DNA of 64,000 bases from Streptomyces sp. NBC_00536 (GCF_036346295.1 NZ_CP107819.1:5332001-5396000), one strand, 5' to 3'; positions 18,019 to 27,180 are shown, counted from the stretch's first letter. The notes: a model not told the origin generated them from the letters alone. Numbers and translations: made by a program.

Positions 18019-19389
18019 ATGTCCGACACCCACCCTCCGACCGATCCGGCTCCGCTGCGGTCGGCCCCGCGGTGGTGGAGCCGTCCCGCCAGCAGCCCCG
18101 ACGGGACCGCCGCACCGGACCACCGCGTGCCGGGCCCCCGGGAGGGTGCGGAAGCCGCGCCCGACGCTGATGCCACGGCCGCTGGCCCGCTGGACGACGT
18201 AGCCCTCGATGAACCGCCCGCGCCCCGGTACGACCCGTGGAGCACCGCTCCGCTGCACGTGCCCGACGCGGGTCCGGCGCGGCCCGGGATCCGGATGCGG
18301 CAGCTCGTCGCCGTGGCCGTGGGCTGCGCCCTGCTCGCCGGGGGCGTCGGCGCCTGGCTCGGCGTACTGGCCGAACGGCGGAGCAGCACCCGGCTGGAAC
18401 TTCCCCAGGCCGGGGTGGAGCCCAAGGGCCGGGCCCCCGGGAGCGTGGCCGGGATCGCCGCGACCGCCCTGCCCGGCGTGGTCACCCTGCACGTGGCGGG
18501 CGGCGCGGGCAACGGCACCGGCACCGGCTTCGTCCTGGACGGGCAGGGCCACATCCTCACGAACAACCACGTGGTCGCGGACGCCCAGCGGATAACGGTC
18601 ACCTTCAGCACCGGCGAGAGCGTGAACGCGGACGTGGTCGGCCGGGACGGCGGCTACGACCTGGCCGTGGTCAAGGTCGACGGGGTGCGCGGCCTGAAGC
18701 CCCTGGCCCTGGGCAATTCGGAGAACGTCAAGGTCGGCGACCCGGTGGTGGCCATCGGGGCGCCCTTCGACCTGTCCAACACGGTCACCGCGGGCATCAT
18801 CAGCGCCACCGGGCGGCCCATCACCGCGGGCGGCGACAAGGGGGACGGCAGCGACGTCAGCTATGTCGACGCCCTCCAGACCGACGCGCCCATCAACCCG
18901 GGCAACTCCGGCGGCCCGCTGCTCGACGGCCTGGCCCGGGTGATCGGCATCAACAGCGCGATCCGGGGCGCGGACCAGGGCCAGAACGACAAGGACCCGG
19001 CGCGCCAGAGCGGCAGCATCGGCCTCGGCTTCGCGATCCCGGTCAACCAGGCCAAGCGGGTGGCGGAGGAGATCATCCGGACCGGTCACGCGACCCATCC
19101 GGTCATCGGGGTCACCCTGGACATGCAGTACACGGGCGACGGGGCCCGGGTCGGGGACAAGGGCGCCGAGGGCAAACCGGCCGTCCCGCCGGGCAGCCCC
19201 GCCGCCCGGGCCGGCATCAAGTCCGGCGATGTGATCGTCAAGGTGGACGGCCAGCGGGTGCACGGCGGTGACGAGCTGATCATCAAGGTGCGGGCCCACC
19301 GGCCGGGTGATCCGCTCGGCCTGACCGTGCTGCGCGACGGCAAGGAGCGCGCGCTGGAACTCGTACTCGGTTCGGCGAACAGTGGATGA
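18019..19389 (+). CDS. htrA: HtrA/DegP-type serine protease, membrane anchored
   Basis: 456 aa. An acidic, Pro-rich cytoplasmic segment (1-90) precedes one TM helix (about 93-116); the trypsin-like domain follows with His184 (TNNHVV), Asp214 (YDLAVV) and Ser297 (GNSGGP), and a PDZ domain near 355-450 (IKSGDVIVKVDGQRV). HtrA degrades or refolds misfolded exported proteins. Position after the sigma/anti-sigma pair suggests it is both a regulon member and a feedback element. ATG 18019 has GGGGAG upstream. The 153-nt gap before it carries three GACGGGC repeats. Confidence 0.94.
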   Translation: MSDTHPPTDPAPLRSAPRWWSRPASSPDGTAAPDHRVPGPREGAEAAPDADATAAGPLDDVALDEPPAPRYDPWSTAPLHVPDAGPARPGIRMRQLVAVAVGCALLAGGVGAWLGVLAERRSSTRLELPQAGVEPKGRAPGSVAGIAATALPGVVTLHVAGGAGNGTGTGFVLDGQGHILTNNHVVADAQRITVTFSTGESVNADVVGRDGGYDLAVVKVDGVRGLKPLALGNSENVKVGDPVVAIGAPFDLSNTVTAGIISATGRPITAGGDKGDGSDVSYVDALQTDAPINPGNSGGPLLDGLARVIGINSAIRGADQGQNDKDPARQSGSIGLGFAIPVNQAKRVAEEIIRTGHATHPVIGVTLDMQYTGDGARVGDKGAEGKPAVPPGSPAARAGIKSGDVIVKVDGQRVHGGDELIIKVRAHRPGDPLGLTVLRDGKERALELVLGSANSG

Positions 19390-19482
19390 CGGGCGGGGGA
19401 AACCGGGAGTGAGGTGTCGGCCCGTACAGGTGGCCGGGTACCGTGGTGCTGGCCTGCAGGATGAGAGCCGAGGAGCGGCAAC

Positions 19483-19944
19483 GTGTTCAACGACATAGGC
19501 GCACTCGAGCTGGTCACGATCGTGGTGCTCGCCATCCTCATCTTCGGTCCGGAGAAGCTCCCGAAGGTGATCCAGGACGTGTCCGGCGTGATCCGGAAGA
19601 TCCGCGCGTTCTCGGACAGCGCCAAGCAGGACATCCGGTCCGAACTCGGACCGGAATTCAAGGACTTCGAGTTCGAGGACCTGAACCCGAAGACCTTCAT
19701 CCGCAAGCAGCTGACCGAGAACGAGGACCTCAAGGAGATCCGGAGCAGCTTCGACCTGCGCAAGGAACTCAATGACGTCACGGACGCGGTCAACAGCCGG
19801 GAGCCGGAGTCCGTCCCCGGCGACGCGCCGGCCGGTCCGTCCGCCGCCGCGCCCGCACCCGCGGCAGGCAAGCCCGACCTGGTGAAGCGGGCCGCGCCGC
19901 CCGCGCCGGACCAGCGCGCCCCGTTCGACGCCGACGCCACCTGA
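19483..19944 (+). CDS. tatB: Sec-independent translocase component TatB
   Basis: 153 aa. N-terminal TM helix (LELVTIVVLAILIFG) ending in FGPEKLPK, an amphipathic helix and a long charged C-terminal tail, the standard TatA/B layout; length and acidic helix favour TatB. It receives twin-arginine substrates in the membrane with TatC, which is not in this window. GTG 19483 has GAGGAG nearby. It closes the sigma-htrA group. Confidence 0.92.
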   Translation: MFNDIGALELVTIVVLAILIFGPEKLPKVIQDVSGVIRKIRAFSDSAKQDIRSELGPEFKDFEFEDLNPKTFIRKQLTENEDLKEIRSSFDLRKELNDVTDAVNSREPESVPGDAPAGPSAAAPAPAAGKPDLVKRAAPPAPDQRAPFDADAT

Positions 19945-20059
19945 CCCGCCTGACACCTCGTCCTGCCGGGCGCCGGGTGGTCCGGTGGCTATCCTCTCCA
20001 TCTGTCCGGACGCCGACGCCCCAGGGAGGGGGTCCCCCCAGCACAGCAGGGGGGAGGGC

Positions 20060-20080
20060 CGTTCCGGGTCCCACGGAACG
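20060..20080. promoter_or_regulatory. Inverted repeat CGTTCC-N9-GGAACG
   Basis: A perfect 6-bp dyad 14 nt before the ATG at 20094. GGAAC is also the -35 core of many ECF promoters, so the site may mark control by the nearby sigma factor or just a 5'-UTR hairpin. Confidence 0.3.
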
Positions 20081-20093
20081 AGAGGCCGCACCG

Positions 20094-20852
20094 ATGGAGA
20101 CGACGAGCAGTAGCCGGGTGGGCGCGCAGCCCGCCGAGGCGCACACCGCGCCCGCCCCGGCCGCCCCGGAATCCGCCGCTGAGCAGCAGGCTCCGCCGGC
20201 CGCGCAGGCTCCCGAGGCCCCGCAGGGCGCCTCCGCACCCCCCAGGCCCGTACCGGGCGCCCGCCGGGCCGCCGAGGGCTATCTGGCGGCGTCCTTCCCC
20301 TGGTACGGGCTGGACGCGGCCTTCACCGGTCCCCGCTGGCTCATGCAGGTGGGCACGGCCGCCGACGGCACCGTCGAGCACGGTTCCACCGGCCACGGCG
20401 ACGAGCCCTCGGTCCGCGGCGAGATCGTGACGGGTGAGAAGGAACGCTTCGCGGTGGTCATCACCGTCGCCAGCAACCCGCTGCGCCGCAGCGCCGACGG
20501 CACCGGTGTCCTGGAGGCGACCTCGGTCTCCTCGGCGGCCTGGCTGGCCGGTTCCGGGCTGCTGGCCTTCACCTGGCCCGGCCAGATGGACCACACCCTG
20601 CGCGGCGACTGGCTCGACCAGCAGACCGAGGCCGCCTGGGAGCTGGCCGACGACCTCGGTGGCGAGGACTGGTCGACGCTGTCGCTGCCGGTCGACGGGG
20701 AGCCGACGCCCTTCCACTACCGCGAGTCCGAGTTCGGCTGGGTGCTGGCCGGGTCCACCCGTGACGGCGTCCATCTGGGCGCGTACGGACGGGGGATGAG
20801 CGCCTACGGGCTCGGCTTCTCGGTCATCGGCGACCTGGGCACGTACGAGTGA
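20094..20852 (+). CDS. Conserved hypothetical protein
   Basis: 252 aa, family not recognised. Residues 1-62 are Ala/Pro/Glu-rich and disordered; residues 63-252 form a compact alpha/beta domain rich in Trp and Gly (SFPWYGLDAAFTGPRW, LAFTWPGQMDHTLRG, HLGAYGRGMSAYGLGF). There is no signal peptide or TM, so it is cytoplasmic. It follows tatB by 149 nt with its own possible regulatory dyad. It ends just before a very strong terminator. Confidence 0.7.
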   Translation: METTSSSRVGAQPAEAHTAPAPAAPESAAEQQAPPAAQAPEAPQGASAPPRPVPGARRAAEGYLAASFPWYGLDAAFTGPRWLMQVGTAADGTVEHGSTGHGDEPSVRGEIVTGEKERFAVVITVASNPLRRSADGTGVLEATSVSSAAWLAGSGLLAFTWPGQMDHTLRGDWLDQQTEAAWELADDLGGEDWSTLSLPVDGEPTPFHYRESEFGWVLAGSTRDGVHLGAYGRGMSAYGLGFSVIGDLGTYE

Positions 20853-20867
20853 CCGCGAACAGGTAAC

Positions 20868-20918
20868 GGGTACGGGAGAGGGGCGCCACCGCATCGGTGG
20901 CGCCCCTCTCCCGTACCC
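20868..20918. terminator. 23-bp perfect bidirectional terminator
   Basis: The arms 20868-20890 and 20896-20918 are exact reverse complements (GGGTACGGGAGAGGGGCGCC...) around a GCATC loop. It separates the + strand operon ending at 20852 from mrp ending at 20936 on the minus strand. Confidence 0.93.
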
Positions 20919-20935
20919 GTACGTGCCGTGGGGTC

Positions 20936-22111
20936 CTAGAACTTGTTGCGCGGGGTGATCCCCAGCGACATGCCCGACAGACCGCGCGCGCGGCCGCCCA
21001 GCTTGCCCGCGATCGCCCGCAGCGCCGCGCCCGCGGGGGAGTCCGGGGCGGCCAGCACCACCGGCTGCCCGTTGTCGCCGCCCTCGCGCAGCCGTACGTC
21101 GATGGGGATCTGGCCCAGCACCGGCACGGTGGAGCCGATGGTCCTGGTCAGCCCGTCGGCGACGGCCTGGCCACCGCCCGTGCCGAACACGTCGACCATC
21201 TCGTCGCAGTGCGGGCAGGGCAGCCCCGACATGTTCTCGACGACGCCCACGATCTTCTGGTGGGTCTGCACGGCGATCGAACCGGCCCGCTCGGCCACCT
21301 CGGCGGCGGCCTGCTGCGGGGTGGTGACGACCAGGATCTCGGCGTTCGGCACCAGCTGCGCCACCGAGATCGCGATGTCACCGGTGCCCGGCGGCAGGTC
21401 GAGCAGCAGGACGTCCAGGTCGCCCCAGTACACGTCCGCCAGGAACTGCTGGAGCGCCCGGTGGAGCATCGGGCCGCGCCACACCACGGGCGCGTTGCCC
21501 GGGGTGAACATGCCGATGGAGATGACCTTCACGCCGTTCGCGGACGGCGGCATGATCATGTTCTCGACCTGGGTCGGCTTGCCCTCGACACCCAGCATGC
21601 GCGGCACGCTGTGGCCGTAGATGTCCGCGTCGACGACGCCCACCTTCAGGCCGTCGGCCGCCATCGCCGCGGCGAGGTTGACCGTGACCGAGGACTTGCC
21701 GACGCCGCCCTTGCCGGAGGCGACCGCGTAGACGCGGGTCAGCGAGCCGGGCTGGGCGAAGGGCACCTCGCGCTCGGCGGTGCCGCCGCGCAGGCCGGCC
21801 GCCAGCTCCTTGCGCTGCTCGTCGCTCATCACGTCGAGGGTGACGGCGACCGAGGTGACGCCCGCGACCCGCTCGACGGCCTCGGTGACGTTCTTGGTGA
21901 TGGTCTCGCGCATGGGGCAGCCCGACACCGTGAGGTAGACGGTGACGGCGACCGCTCCGCCGTCGCCGACCTCCACCGATTTGACCATGCCGAGTTCGGT
22001 GATCGGCCGGTGGATCTCGGGGTCGTTCACCGTCGCCAGCGCGTCCAGGATCACATCTTGATCGGGCACAGCCTTCTCGGGCACGGCGGCGGAGCTTGTG
22101 TCGGTAGCCAT
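20936..22111 (-). CDS. mrp: Mrp/NBP35-family Fe-S cluster carrier ATPase
   Basis: 391 aa. An N-terminal MIP18/DUF59 domain (about 18-95, with conserved Cys65 in SGCPMR) is fused to a P-loop ATPase with the deviant Walker A GKGGVGKS near 133-140 and the cluster-binding pair CPHC near residue 300. Mrp proteins bind and pass 4Fe-4S clusters to apoproteins. It is the last gene before the terminator and transcribed opposite to the sigma-tat group, as in M. tuberculosis. Confidence 0.93.
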   Translation of the reverse strand: MATDTSSAAVPEKAVPDQDVILDALATVNDPEIHRPITELGMVKSVEVGDGGAVAVTVYLTVSGCPMRETITKNVTEAVERVAGVTSVAVTLDVMSDEQRKELAAGLRGGTAEREVPFAQPGSLTRVYAVASGKGGVGKSSVTVNLAAAMAADGLKVGVVDADIYGHSVPRMLGVEGKPTQVENMIMPPSANGVKVISIGMFTPGNAPVVWRGPMLHRALQQFLADVYWGDLDVLLLDLPPGTGDIAISVAQLVPNAEILVVTTPQQAAAEVAERAGSIAVQTHQKIVGVVENMSGLPCPHCDEMVDVFGTGGGQAVADGLTRTIGSTVPVLGQIPIDVRLREGGDNGQPVVLAAPDSPAGAALRAIAGKLGGRARGLSGMSLGITPRNKF

Positions 22112-22153
22112 GACCCGATGGTACGGCGCGGTGGCACGCCGCCGGTAAGCCCG

Positions 22154-22918
22154 TCAGCGGTCGCCTTCGTCACGTTCGGAGGGGAAGAGCCTGCGCTCGT
22201 CCATCTCCTTGATCAGGTCCTGGAACTCCGACCGGATCCAGTCGCGCGTGGCGACCTCGCCGAGGCCCATCCGCAGCGCCGCGATCTCCCGGGTGAGGTA
22301 CTCCGTGTCCGCGATGGAGCGCTCGTTCTGCTTGCGGTCCTGCTCCAGGTTGACCCGGTCGCGGTCGTCCTGCCGGTTCTGCGCGAGCAGGATCAGCGGA
22401 GCGGCGTACGAGGCCTGCAGCGACAGCATCAGGGTCAGGAAGATGAACGGGTACTCGTCCCAGCGCAGGTGCGCCGGCGCGAAGATGTTCCACAGCACCC
22501 AGGCGACGATGACGACCGTCATCCAGACGATGAACCTGCCCGTGCCGAGGAAGCGCGCCACCCGCTCCGACAGCCGCCCGAAGGCCTCCGGGTCGTACTC
22601 CGGGAGCAGCCGCCGCCGGGCCGGGCGCGGCTGGTCCAGCCGCACGCGCGAGCGCGTCAGCGCGCTCGAACCGGTCGACTGCCCGGCCTTCACCCGCTCG
22701 GCGCGGCCCTCGCGCGCCTCGCGCTCGGCCCGCTCGTGCCGGTCGGCCCGCTCCGCGCGCAGCCTCCCCGCGACCTCGTCCAGCCGGTCCGACAACCCGT
22801 GCTCCCGCCCGTACTCGCGCCCCTGCGCCTTGGCCTGCGCCCTGGCCTGCTCCCGGCGCTCCCTGATCTGCTCGCGGCGGCGCTCCCGCCCGGGCTCGCG
22901 CCCCCGCTCAGCGGCCAC
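22154..22918 (-). CDS. DUF1003 membrane protein
   Basis: 254 aa. A highly charged Arg/Glu helix (1-75) precedes two TM helices (FIVWMTVVIVAWVLWNIF and the segment after DEYPFIFLTLMLSLQASY), then AAPLILLAQNRQDDRDR and a cytoplasmic coiled coil, the DUF1003 pattern. Function is unknown. Its GTG overlaps the upstream MgtE-like gene by 11 nt with GAGGAGG in front, so the two are coupled, which suggests a shared role in divalent-cation homeostasis. Confidence 0.85.
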   Translation of the reverse strand: MAAERGREPGRERRREQIRERREQARAQAKAQGREYGREHGLSDRLDEVAGRLRAERADRHERAEREAREGRAERVKAGQSTGSSALTRSRVRLDQPRPARRRLLPEYDPEAFGRLSERVARFLGTGRFIVWMTVVIVAWVLWNIFAPAHLRWDEYPFIFLTLMLSLQASYAAPLILLAQNRQDDRDRVNLEQDRKQNERSIADTEYLTREIAALRMGLGEVATRDWIRSEFQDLIKEMDERRLFPSERDEGDR

Positions 22919-24179
22919 GGCCCGCCTCCTCGGAGTGGAAGTCCGTCTCGCGCCAGTCGTCGGGCAGCAGGTGGTCCAGTACGTCGTCCACCGTCACCGC
23001 GCCGAGCAGCGAGCCGCTCTCGTCCACCACCGGGACCGCGACCATGTTGTAGGCGGCGAGGTAGCTGGTCACCACCGGCAGCGAGGCGTCCGGCCGCAGC
23101 GGCGGCAGGTCCGTGTCCACCAGCGAACTGACCAGCGTGAACGGCGGGTCGCGCAGCAGCCGCTGGAAGTGCACCGTGCCCAGGTACTTGCCGGTCGGCG
23201 TCTCGTCCGGCGGCCGGCACACGTACACCTGCGCGGCCAGCGCGGGGGACAGGTCCGACTGCCGTACGCGCGCCAGCGCGTCCGCGACCGTGGCGTCCGG
23301 CCGCAGCACGATCGGCTCGGTGGTCATCAGACCGCCCGCCGTGCGCTCCTCGTACGACAGCAGGCGGCGCACGTCGGCCGCGTCGTCCGGCCGCATCAGC
23401 GTCAGCAGCCGCTCCTTGTCGTCCTCGGGCAGCTCGGAGAGCAGGTCGGCCGCGTCGTCCGGGTCCATCGCCTCCAGGACGTCCGCGGCGCGCTCCTCCT
23501 TGAGCTTGCCGAGGATCTCCACCTGGTCGTCCTCGGGCAGCTCCTCCAGCACGTCCGCGAGCCGGTCGTCGTCGAGGGCGTTGGCCACCTCGGCGCGCCG
23601 CTTCGGCGTCAGGTGGTGCAGGACGTTCGCCAGGTCGGCGGGGCGCATCGTCTCGAAGGTGGCTACCAGGTTCTCGGCGCCCTGCCCGTCCTCCTCCAGC
23701 GAGAAGCCGGTGACCCCCGACCAGTCCACGGTCAGCGTCTCGCCGCGGCGGCGCATCACGCCCGCCTTGCCCTTGCGGACGAAGATCCGGTTGATCTCCC
23801 AGTCGCGGCGGGCCGGGAGCTGCTGGATGGCCACGTCCAGGACGGTGACCTCCTCGTCGTCCGCGACGAGCCGCACCCGGCGGTCCAGCAGCTCACCGAG
23901 CACGAGCCGCTCGGTGGGGCGCTGTTCGAAGCGCCGCATGTTCACCACACCGGTCGTGATGACCTGCCCGGACTCCACACCGGTCACCCGGGTCATGGGC
24001 AGGAAGATGCGGCGGCGGCTCACCACTTCGACGACCAGGCCCAGCAGCCGGGGCGGGCGCCCGCCCACGCGCAGCATCGCCACCAGGTCACGGACGCGGC
24101 CGACCTGGTCGCCGTTGGGGTCGAAGACGGGTACGCCCGACAGATGCGAGACAAAGATCCGTGGGGCGCCTGCCGCCAT
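22908..24179 (-). CDS. Soluble MgtE_N/CBS-domain protein (no transport domain)
   Basis: 423 aa. N-terminal PRC-barrel-like domains (1-150), then the helical MgtE intracellular repeats (DLANVLHHLTPKRRAEVANAL, DVLEELPEDDQVEILGKL), then two CBS domains ending at DDVLDHLLPDDW. The five-helix Mg2+ channel of MgtE is missing, so this is the sensory part alone. ATG 24179 has AGGAGG six nt upstream. It is coupled to DUF1003 and lies near corA. It may sense Mg2+ or nucleotides and gate a partner. Confidence 0.87.
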   Translation of the reverse strand: MAAGAPRIFVSHLSGVPVFDPNGDQVGRVRDLVAMLRVGGRPPRLLGLVVEVVSRRRIFLPMTRVTGVESGQVITTGVVNMRRFEQRPTERLVLGELLDRRVRLVADDEEVTVLDVAIQQLPARRDWEINRIFVRKGKAGVMRRRGETLTVDWSGVTGFSLEEDGQGAENLVATFETMRPADLANVLHHLTPKRRAEVANALDDDRLADVLEELPEDDQVEILGKLKEERAADVLEAMDPDDAADLLSELPEDDKERLLTLMRPDDAADVRRLLSYEERTAGGLMTTEPIVLRPDATVADALARVRQSDLSPALAAQVYVCRPPDETPTGKYLGTVHFQRLLRDPPFTLVSSLVDTDLPPLRPDASLPVVTSYLAAYNMVAVPVVDESGSLLGAVTVDDVLDHLLPDDWRETDFHSEEAGRGR

Positions 24180-24342
24180 CCGAGCGCCTCCTAGAGCGTC
24201 GATCAAGAGTCGTGCCGCCCCTCAGGCTAGCCCGTGCCGCCGCGAACCGCCCTGGTGGGGCGGTCCGCCCGGGCCGGGCCCGGACACGGGGTGCGGGTAC
24301 GCTGCCTGCTGCTCGCAGACGACCGACGAGAGGCCCCTGCCC

Positions 24343-25191
24343 GTGACCGCCACCTTCCCTGCCGCACGGCTGCGCCGGACCGCCGCCATCGGGGCCCTCT
24401 GCGCGGGTCTGGCCATCGCCGCCACGGGCTGCGGGGAGGACCCCGACAAGGGCACCAACGGGGTCGGCAAGCTGTCCGCGGCCGAGATCGGGACCAAGGC
24501 GCGCGCCGCCGCGACCGCCGCCAAGTCGGTGCACCTGTCCGGGACCCTGGTCACCGGCGGCAAGTCCTTCACCCTCGACATGAAGCTGAAGGCGGACGGC
24601 GGCTCGGGCGAGGTGAAGTCGAAGGACAACACCTTCCGGCTGCTGCGGGTGGGGGAACAGCTCTACCTGAAGGCCGACGCGGCCTTCTGGGGGAAGTCGG
24701 AGGCGGCCGGGAAGCTCGGCGACAAGTTCGTGAAGGTGCCCGAGACGGACCCCTCCTACAAGCAGTTCCGCGGCTTCACCGACATGCACGTGCTGCTGGA
24801 CGGCCTGCTCGGCCTGGACGGCAAGCTCGCCAAGGGCGCCGACTACACCAAGGTCGGGACGGCCCGGGCGGTCCTGGTCACCGCGGACGGCGGCAAGGGC
24901 GGCAAGCTCACCGTCTCCCTGGAGGGCACCCCGTACCCGCTGCGGATGGAACGCGCGGGCGGCGCCGGACGGGTGGAGCTGACCGACTGGGGGCAGCAGT
25001 TCCCGCTGGCCGCCCCGGCCCAGGACCAGACCGTGGACTACGGGTCCCAGCTGCCGACGACCAAGGGCACCGGCACGGGCACCGGCTCCGGCAAGAGCCC
25101 GGGCCCCGGCGCGAGCAAGAGCGGCGGCGCGGACGACGAGACGAGCGGCGGCTCCGGCGGCCAGGGCGCGGACCCGGGCACCGGCGGCTGA
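24343..25191 (+). CDS. Lipoprotein of LppX/LprAFG type
   Basis: 282 aa. Signal peptide ending in the lipobox IAATGC, so the mature protein is lipid-anchored outside the membrane. The mature domain (KSVHLSGTLVTGGKSFTLDMKL, GEQLYLKADAAFWGK) has the alternating strand pattern of LppX/LprG, which bind lipids in mycobacteria; the C-terminal 50 residues are Gly/Ser linker. GTG 24343 is the first start before the signal peptide. It is divergent from the MgtE-like gene. Confidence 0.8.
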   Translation: MTATFPAARLRRTAAIGALCAGLAIAATGCGEDPDKGTNGVGKLSAAEIGTKARAAATAAKSVHLSGTLVTGGKSFTLDMKLKADGGSGEVKSKDNTFRLLRVGEQLYLKADAAFWGKSEAAGKLGDKFVKVPETDPSYKQFRGFTDMHVLLDGLLGLDGKLAKGADYTKVGTARAVLVTADGGKGGKLTVSLEGTPYPLRMERAGGAGRVELTDWGQQFPLAAPAQDQTVDYGSQLPTTKGTGTGTGSGKSPGPGASKSGGADDETSGGSGGQGADPGTGG

Positions 25192-25193
25192 CC

Positions 25194-25224
25194 GGTCCGT
25201 ACGGTCGGACCGGGCGTACGGACC
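25194..25224. terminator. Terminator hairpin
   Basis: GGTCCGTACG and CGTACGGACC form a 10-bp stem just after the lipoprotein stop and before the convergent gene ending at 25242. Confidence 0.65.
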
Positions 25225-25241
25225 GTCCACTCCGTACGGTC

Positions 25242-25757
25242 CTACCCGCGGGCCTTCTTCTTGCGCTTCAGCAGCAGCTTCGGCAGCGCCGCCGGGGCCG
25301 CCTCGCGGGTGATGGCCGGAGACGGCAGCGGGCGCGCGGCCAGCGAGCCGGACGGCAGCCCGGTCGTCGCCGCCACCGGCTCCAGCCGCAGCAGCCGGCA
25401 CTCCCGCGCCCAGCGCTCGGTCATCCGCTCCGAATCCGGCGCGTTGAGCCGCTTGCCCTTCAGCTCGGCCACCGCCGCCTGCCAGGGCTCGCCGTGCGGC
25501 GCCAGCTCGGTGACCTTCGCCGTCCAGGCGATCAGGCGGCCGCCCTTGTCCTTGCTGCGCACGGTCACCTCGGCGGCCGCGCCGTCGGCGAGACCGGGGA
25601 AGGGCTGCTCGCCGGGCCCGTCGCCCAGCACGTGGGCCGCCCCGTCCACCCAGGCGTGCCACAGGGCCCGGTCGGGCCCGGTACCCCGGACCCAGATGAG
25701 GCCGGACTTCTTGGTGGCCTCCTCGACGAGGGCCAGGTCGAGCGTGCTGAGAGTCAT
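25242..25757 (-). CDS. Hypothetical protein, possible flavin-binding split barrel
   Basis: 171 aa. Pattern DLALVEEATKKSGLIWVRG, then HAWVDGAAHVLGDG and a strand-rich middle with LIAWTAKVTELAPHGEPWQ resembles pyridoxamine-phosphate-oxidase-like barrels, but no FMN-binding signature is certain. The C-terminus is basic (KRKKKARG). ATG 25757 is chosen over the longer frame that runs into corA. Cytoplasmic; function unknown. Confidence 0.65.
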   Translation of the reverse strand: MTLSTLDLALVEEATKKSGLIWVRGTGPDRALWHAWVDGAAHVLGDGPGEQPFPGLADGAAAEVTVRSKDKGGRLIAWTAKVTELAPHGEPWQAAVAELKGKRLNAPDSERMTERWARECRLLRLEPVAATTGLPSGSLAARPLPSPAITREAAPAALPKLLLKRKKKARG

Positions 25758-25804
25758 GCGCACAGCGTAGCCAGCGGGGTGCGTAGCCAGCGGGCCGCGG
25801 GGGC

Positions 25805-26920
25805 CTACAACCAGCCGTGGCGGCGCAGGGAGCGGTGGATGGCGAAACAGCTGGCGGCGATGGCGGCCATCACCATCGGATAGCCGTAGCGCCAGTGCAG
25901 TTCCGGCATGTTCTCGAAGTTCATGCCGTAGACCCCGCAGATCATCGTCGGCACCGCGATGATCGCCGCCCATGAGGTGATCTTGCGCATGTCCTCGTTC
26001 TGCGCGACCGTCGCCTGCGCCAGATTGGCCTGCAGGATCGAGTTCAGCAGTTCGTCGAAGCCGATGACCTGCTCGTGCACCCGGGCCAGGTGGTCGGCGA
26101 CGTCACGGAAGTACTTCTGGATGTCCGGGTCCACCAGCCGCATCGGCCGCTCGCTGAGCAGCTCCATCGGCCGCAGCAGCGGGGACACCGCCCGCTTGAA
26201 CTCCAGCACCTCGCGCTTGAGCTGGTAGATCCGGCCCGCGTCCGCCCCGCGCGGACTGCCCTTCGCGGGGGCCGCGAACACCTCGCTCTCCACCTCGTCG
26301 ATGTCGTCCTGCACCGCCGAGGCCACCGCGATGTACCCGTCCACCACGTGGTCCGCGATCGAGTGCAGCACCGCTGAGGGCCCCTTGGCCAGCAGCTCGG
26401 GGTCGTCCTGGAGCCGGTGGCGCAGGCCCTTGAGGGAGCCCTGGCCGCCGTGCCGGACGGTGATGACGAAGTCCGGGCCGGTGAAGCACATCACCTCGCC
26501 GGTCTCCACGACCTCGCTGGTGGCGGTGAGTTGGGCGTGCTCCACGTAGTGGATGGTCTTGAAGACGGTGAACAGGGTGTCGTCGTAGCGCTCCAGCTTC
26601 GGCCGCTGGTGCGCGTGCACCGCGTCCTCCACGGCCAGCGGGTGCAGCCCGAACGCGGCCGCGATGCCCGCGAACTCGGCCTCGGTCGGCTCGTGCAGGC
26701 CGATCCAGGCGAAACCGCCGTCCTCGCGGACCCGGCGCATCGCCTCGCGCGGGGTGAGACAGGCGGGACCCCGGTCCCGCAGGCCCCCGCGGTAGACGGC
26801 GCAGTCGACGACCGCGCTGCTCGCGGAGTGGTCGCGGGTGGTGTCGTAGCCGGACTGGGCCGGGGTGGACCTGCGCAGCGCGGGACGTACGGCCGCGCGG
26901 AGGTAGGGCAGCATCGACAT
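25805..26920 (-). CDS. corA: CorA-family magnesium transporter
   Basis: 371-aa Mg2+/Co2+ channel subunit. Two C-terminal TM helices are joined by the selectivity motif YGMNFENMPEL, and a long cytoplasmic stalk helix (YFRDVADHLARVHEQVIGF) precedes them, as in CorA pentamers. ATG 26920 has GGAG six nt upstream. Between it and the next gene lie 337 nt of strongly structured leader, which may regulate expression in response to Mg2+ or another ligand. Confidence 0.93.
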   Translation of the reverse strand: MSMLPYLRAAVRPALRRSTPAQSGYDTTRDHSASSAVVDCAVYRGGLRDRGPACLTPREAMRRVREDGGFAWIGLHEPTEAEFAGIAAAFGLHPLAVEDAVHAHQRPKLERYDDTLFTVFKTIHYVEHAQLTATSEVVETGEVMCFTGPDFVITVRHGGQGSLKGLRHRLQDDPELLAKGPSAVLHSIADHVVDGYIAVASAVQDDIDEVESEVFAAPAKGSPRGADAGRIYQLKREVLEFKRAVSPLLRPMELLSERPMRLVDPDIQKYFRDVADHLARVHEQVIGFDELLNSILQANLAQATVAQNEDMRKITSWAAIIAVPTMICGVYGMNFENMPELHWRYGYPMVMAAIAASCFAIHRSLRRHGWL

Positions 26921-27020
26921 GGCAGGCTCCTTCGCACGGCTGCGGGCCACGCGGGTGGGAGACCCTCCGCCGCTGCGGGCAGGCGGAAGGAAGCAGGACG
27001 GGAGGAAAAGTTTCTGCCGT

Positions 27021-27180
27021 CGCTCTTCAGCTCAAAGGGAGCGGGAGGCGCCCGTGGAAGAGCGGTTGGTACTGCACGATCGACTTCGATCCATTGCAGC
27101 CCCACCTCCTCCGGCCGGTCCCCCGTGGGGGAAGTCCTGTCGCCGGGGCGTGCATCCACGCTTCTGCGTGTGGCCCCGGC
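27021..27180 (-). promoter_or_regulatory. Structured 5' leader of corA, candidate riboswitch
   Basis: Read on the minus strand from upstream, four stems occur in order. GCCGGGGC/GCCCCGGC (27173-27180 with 27142-27149) encloses the perfect CACGC-AGAA-GCGTG hairpin. TCCCC-CACG-GGGGA follows at 27119-27132, then CTGCA...GATCGA-AG-TCGATC...TGCAG at 27072-27099, then CGCTCTTC/GAAGAGCG at 27021-27064 with an inner GCTC/GAGC pair. The gap 26921-27257 has no gene. The known M-box motif was not recognised. Confidence 0.5.
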
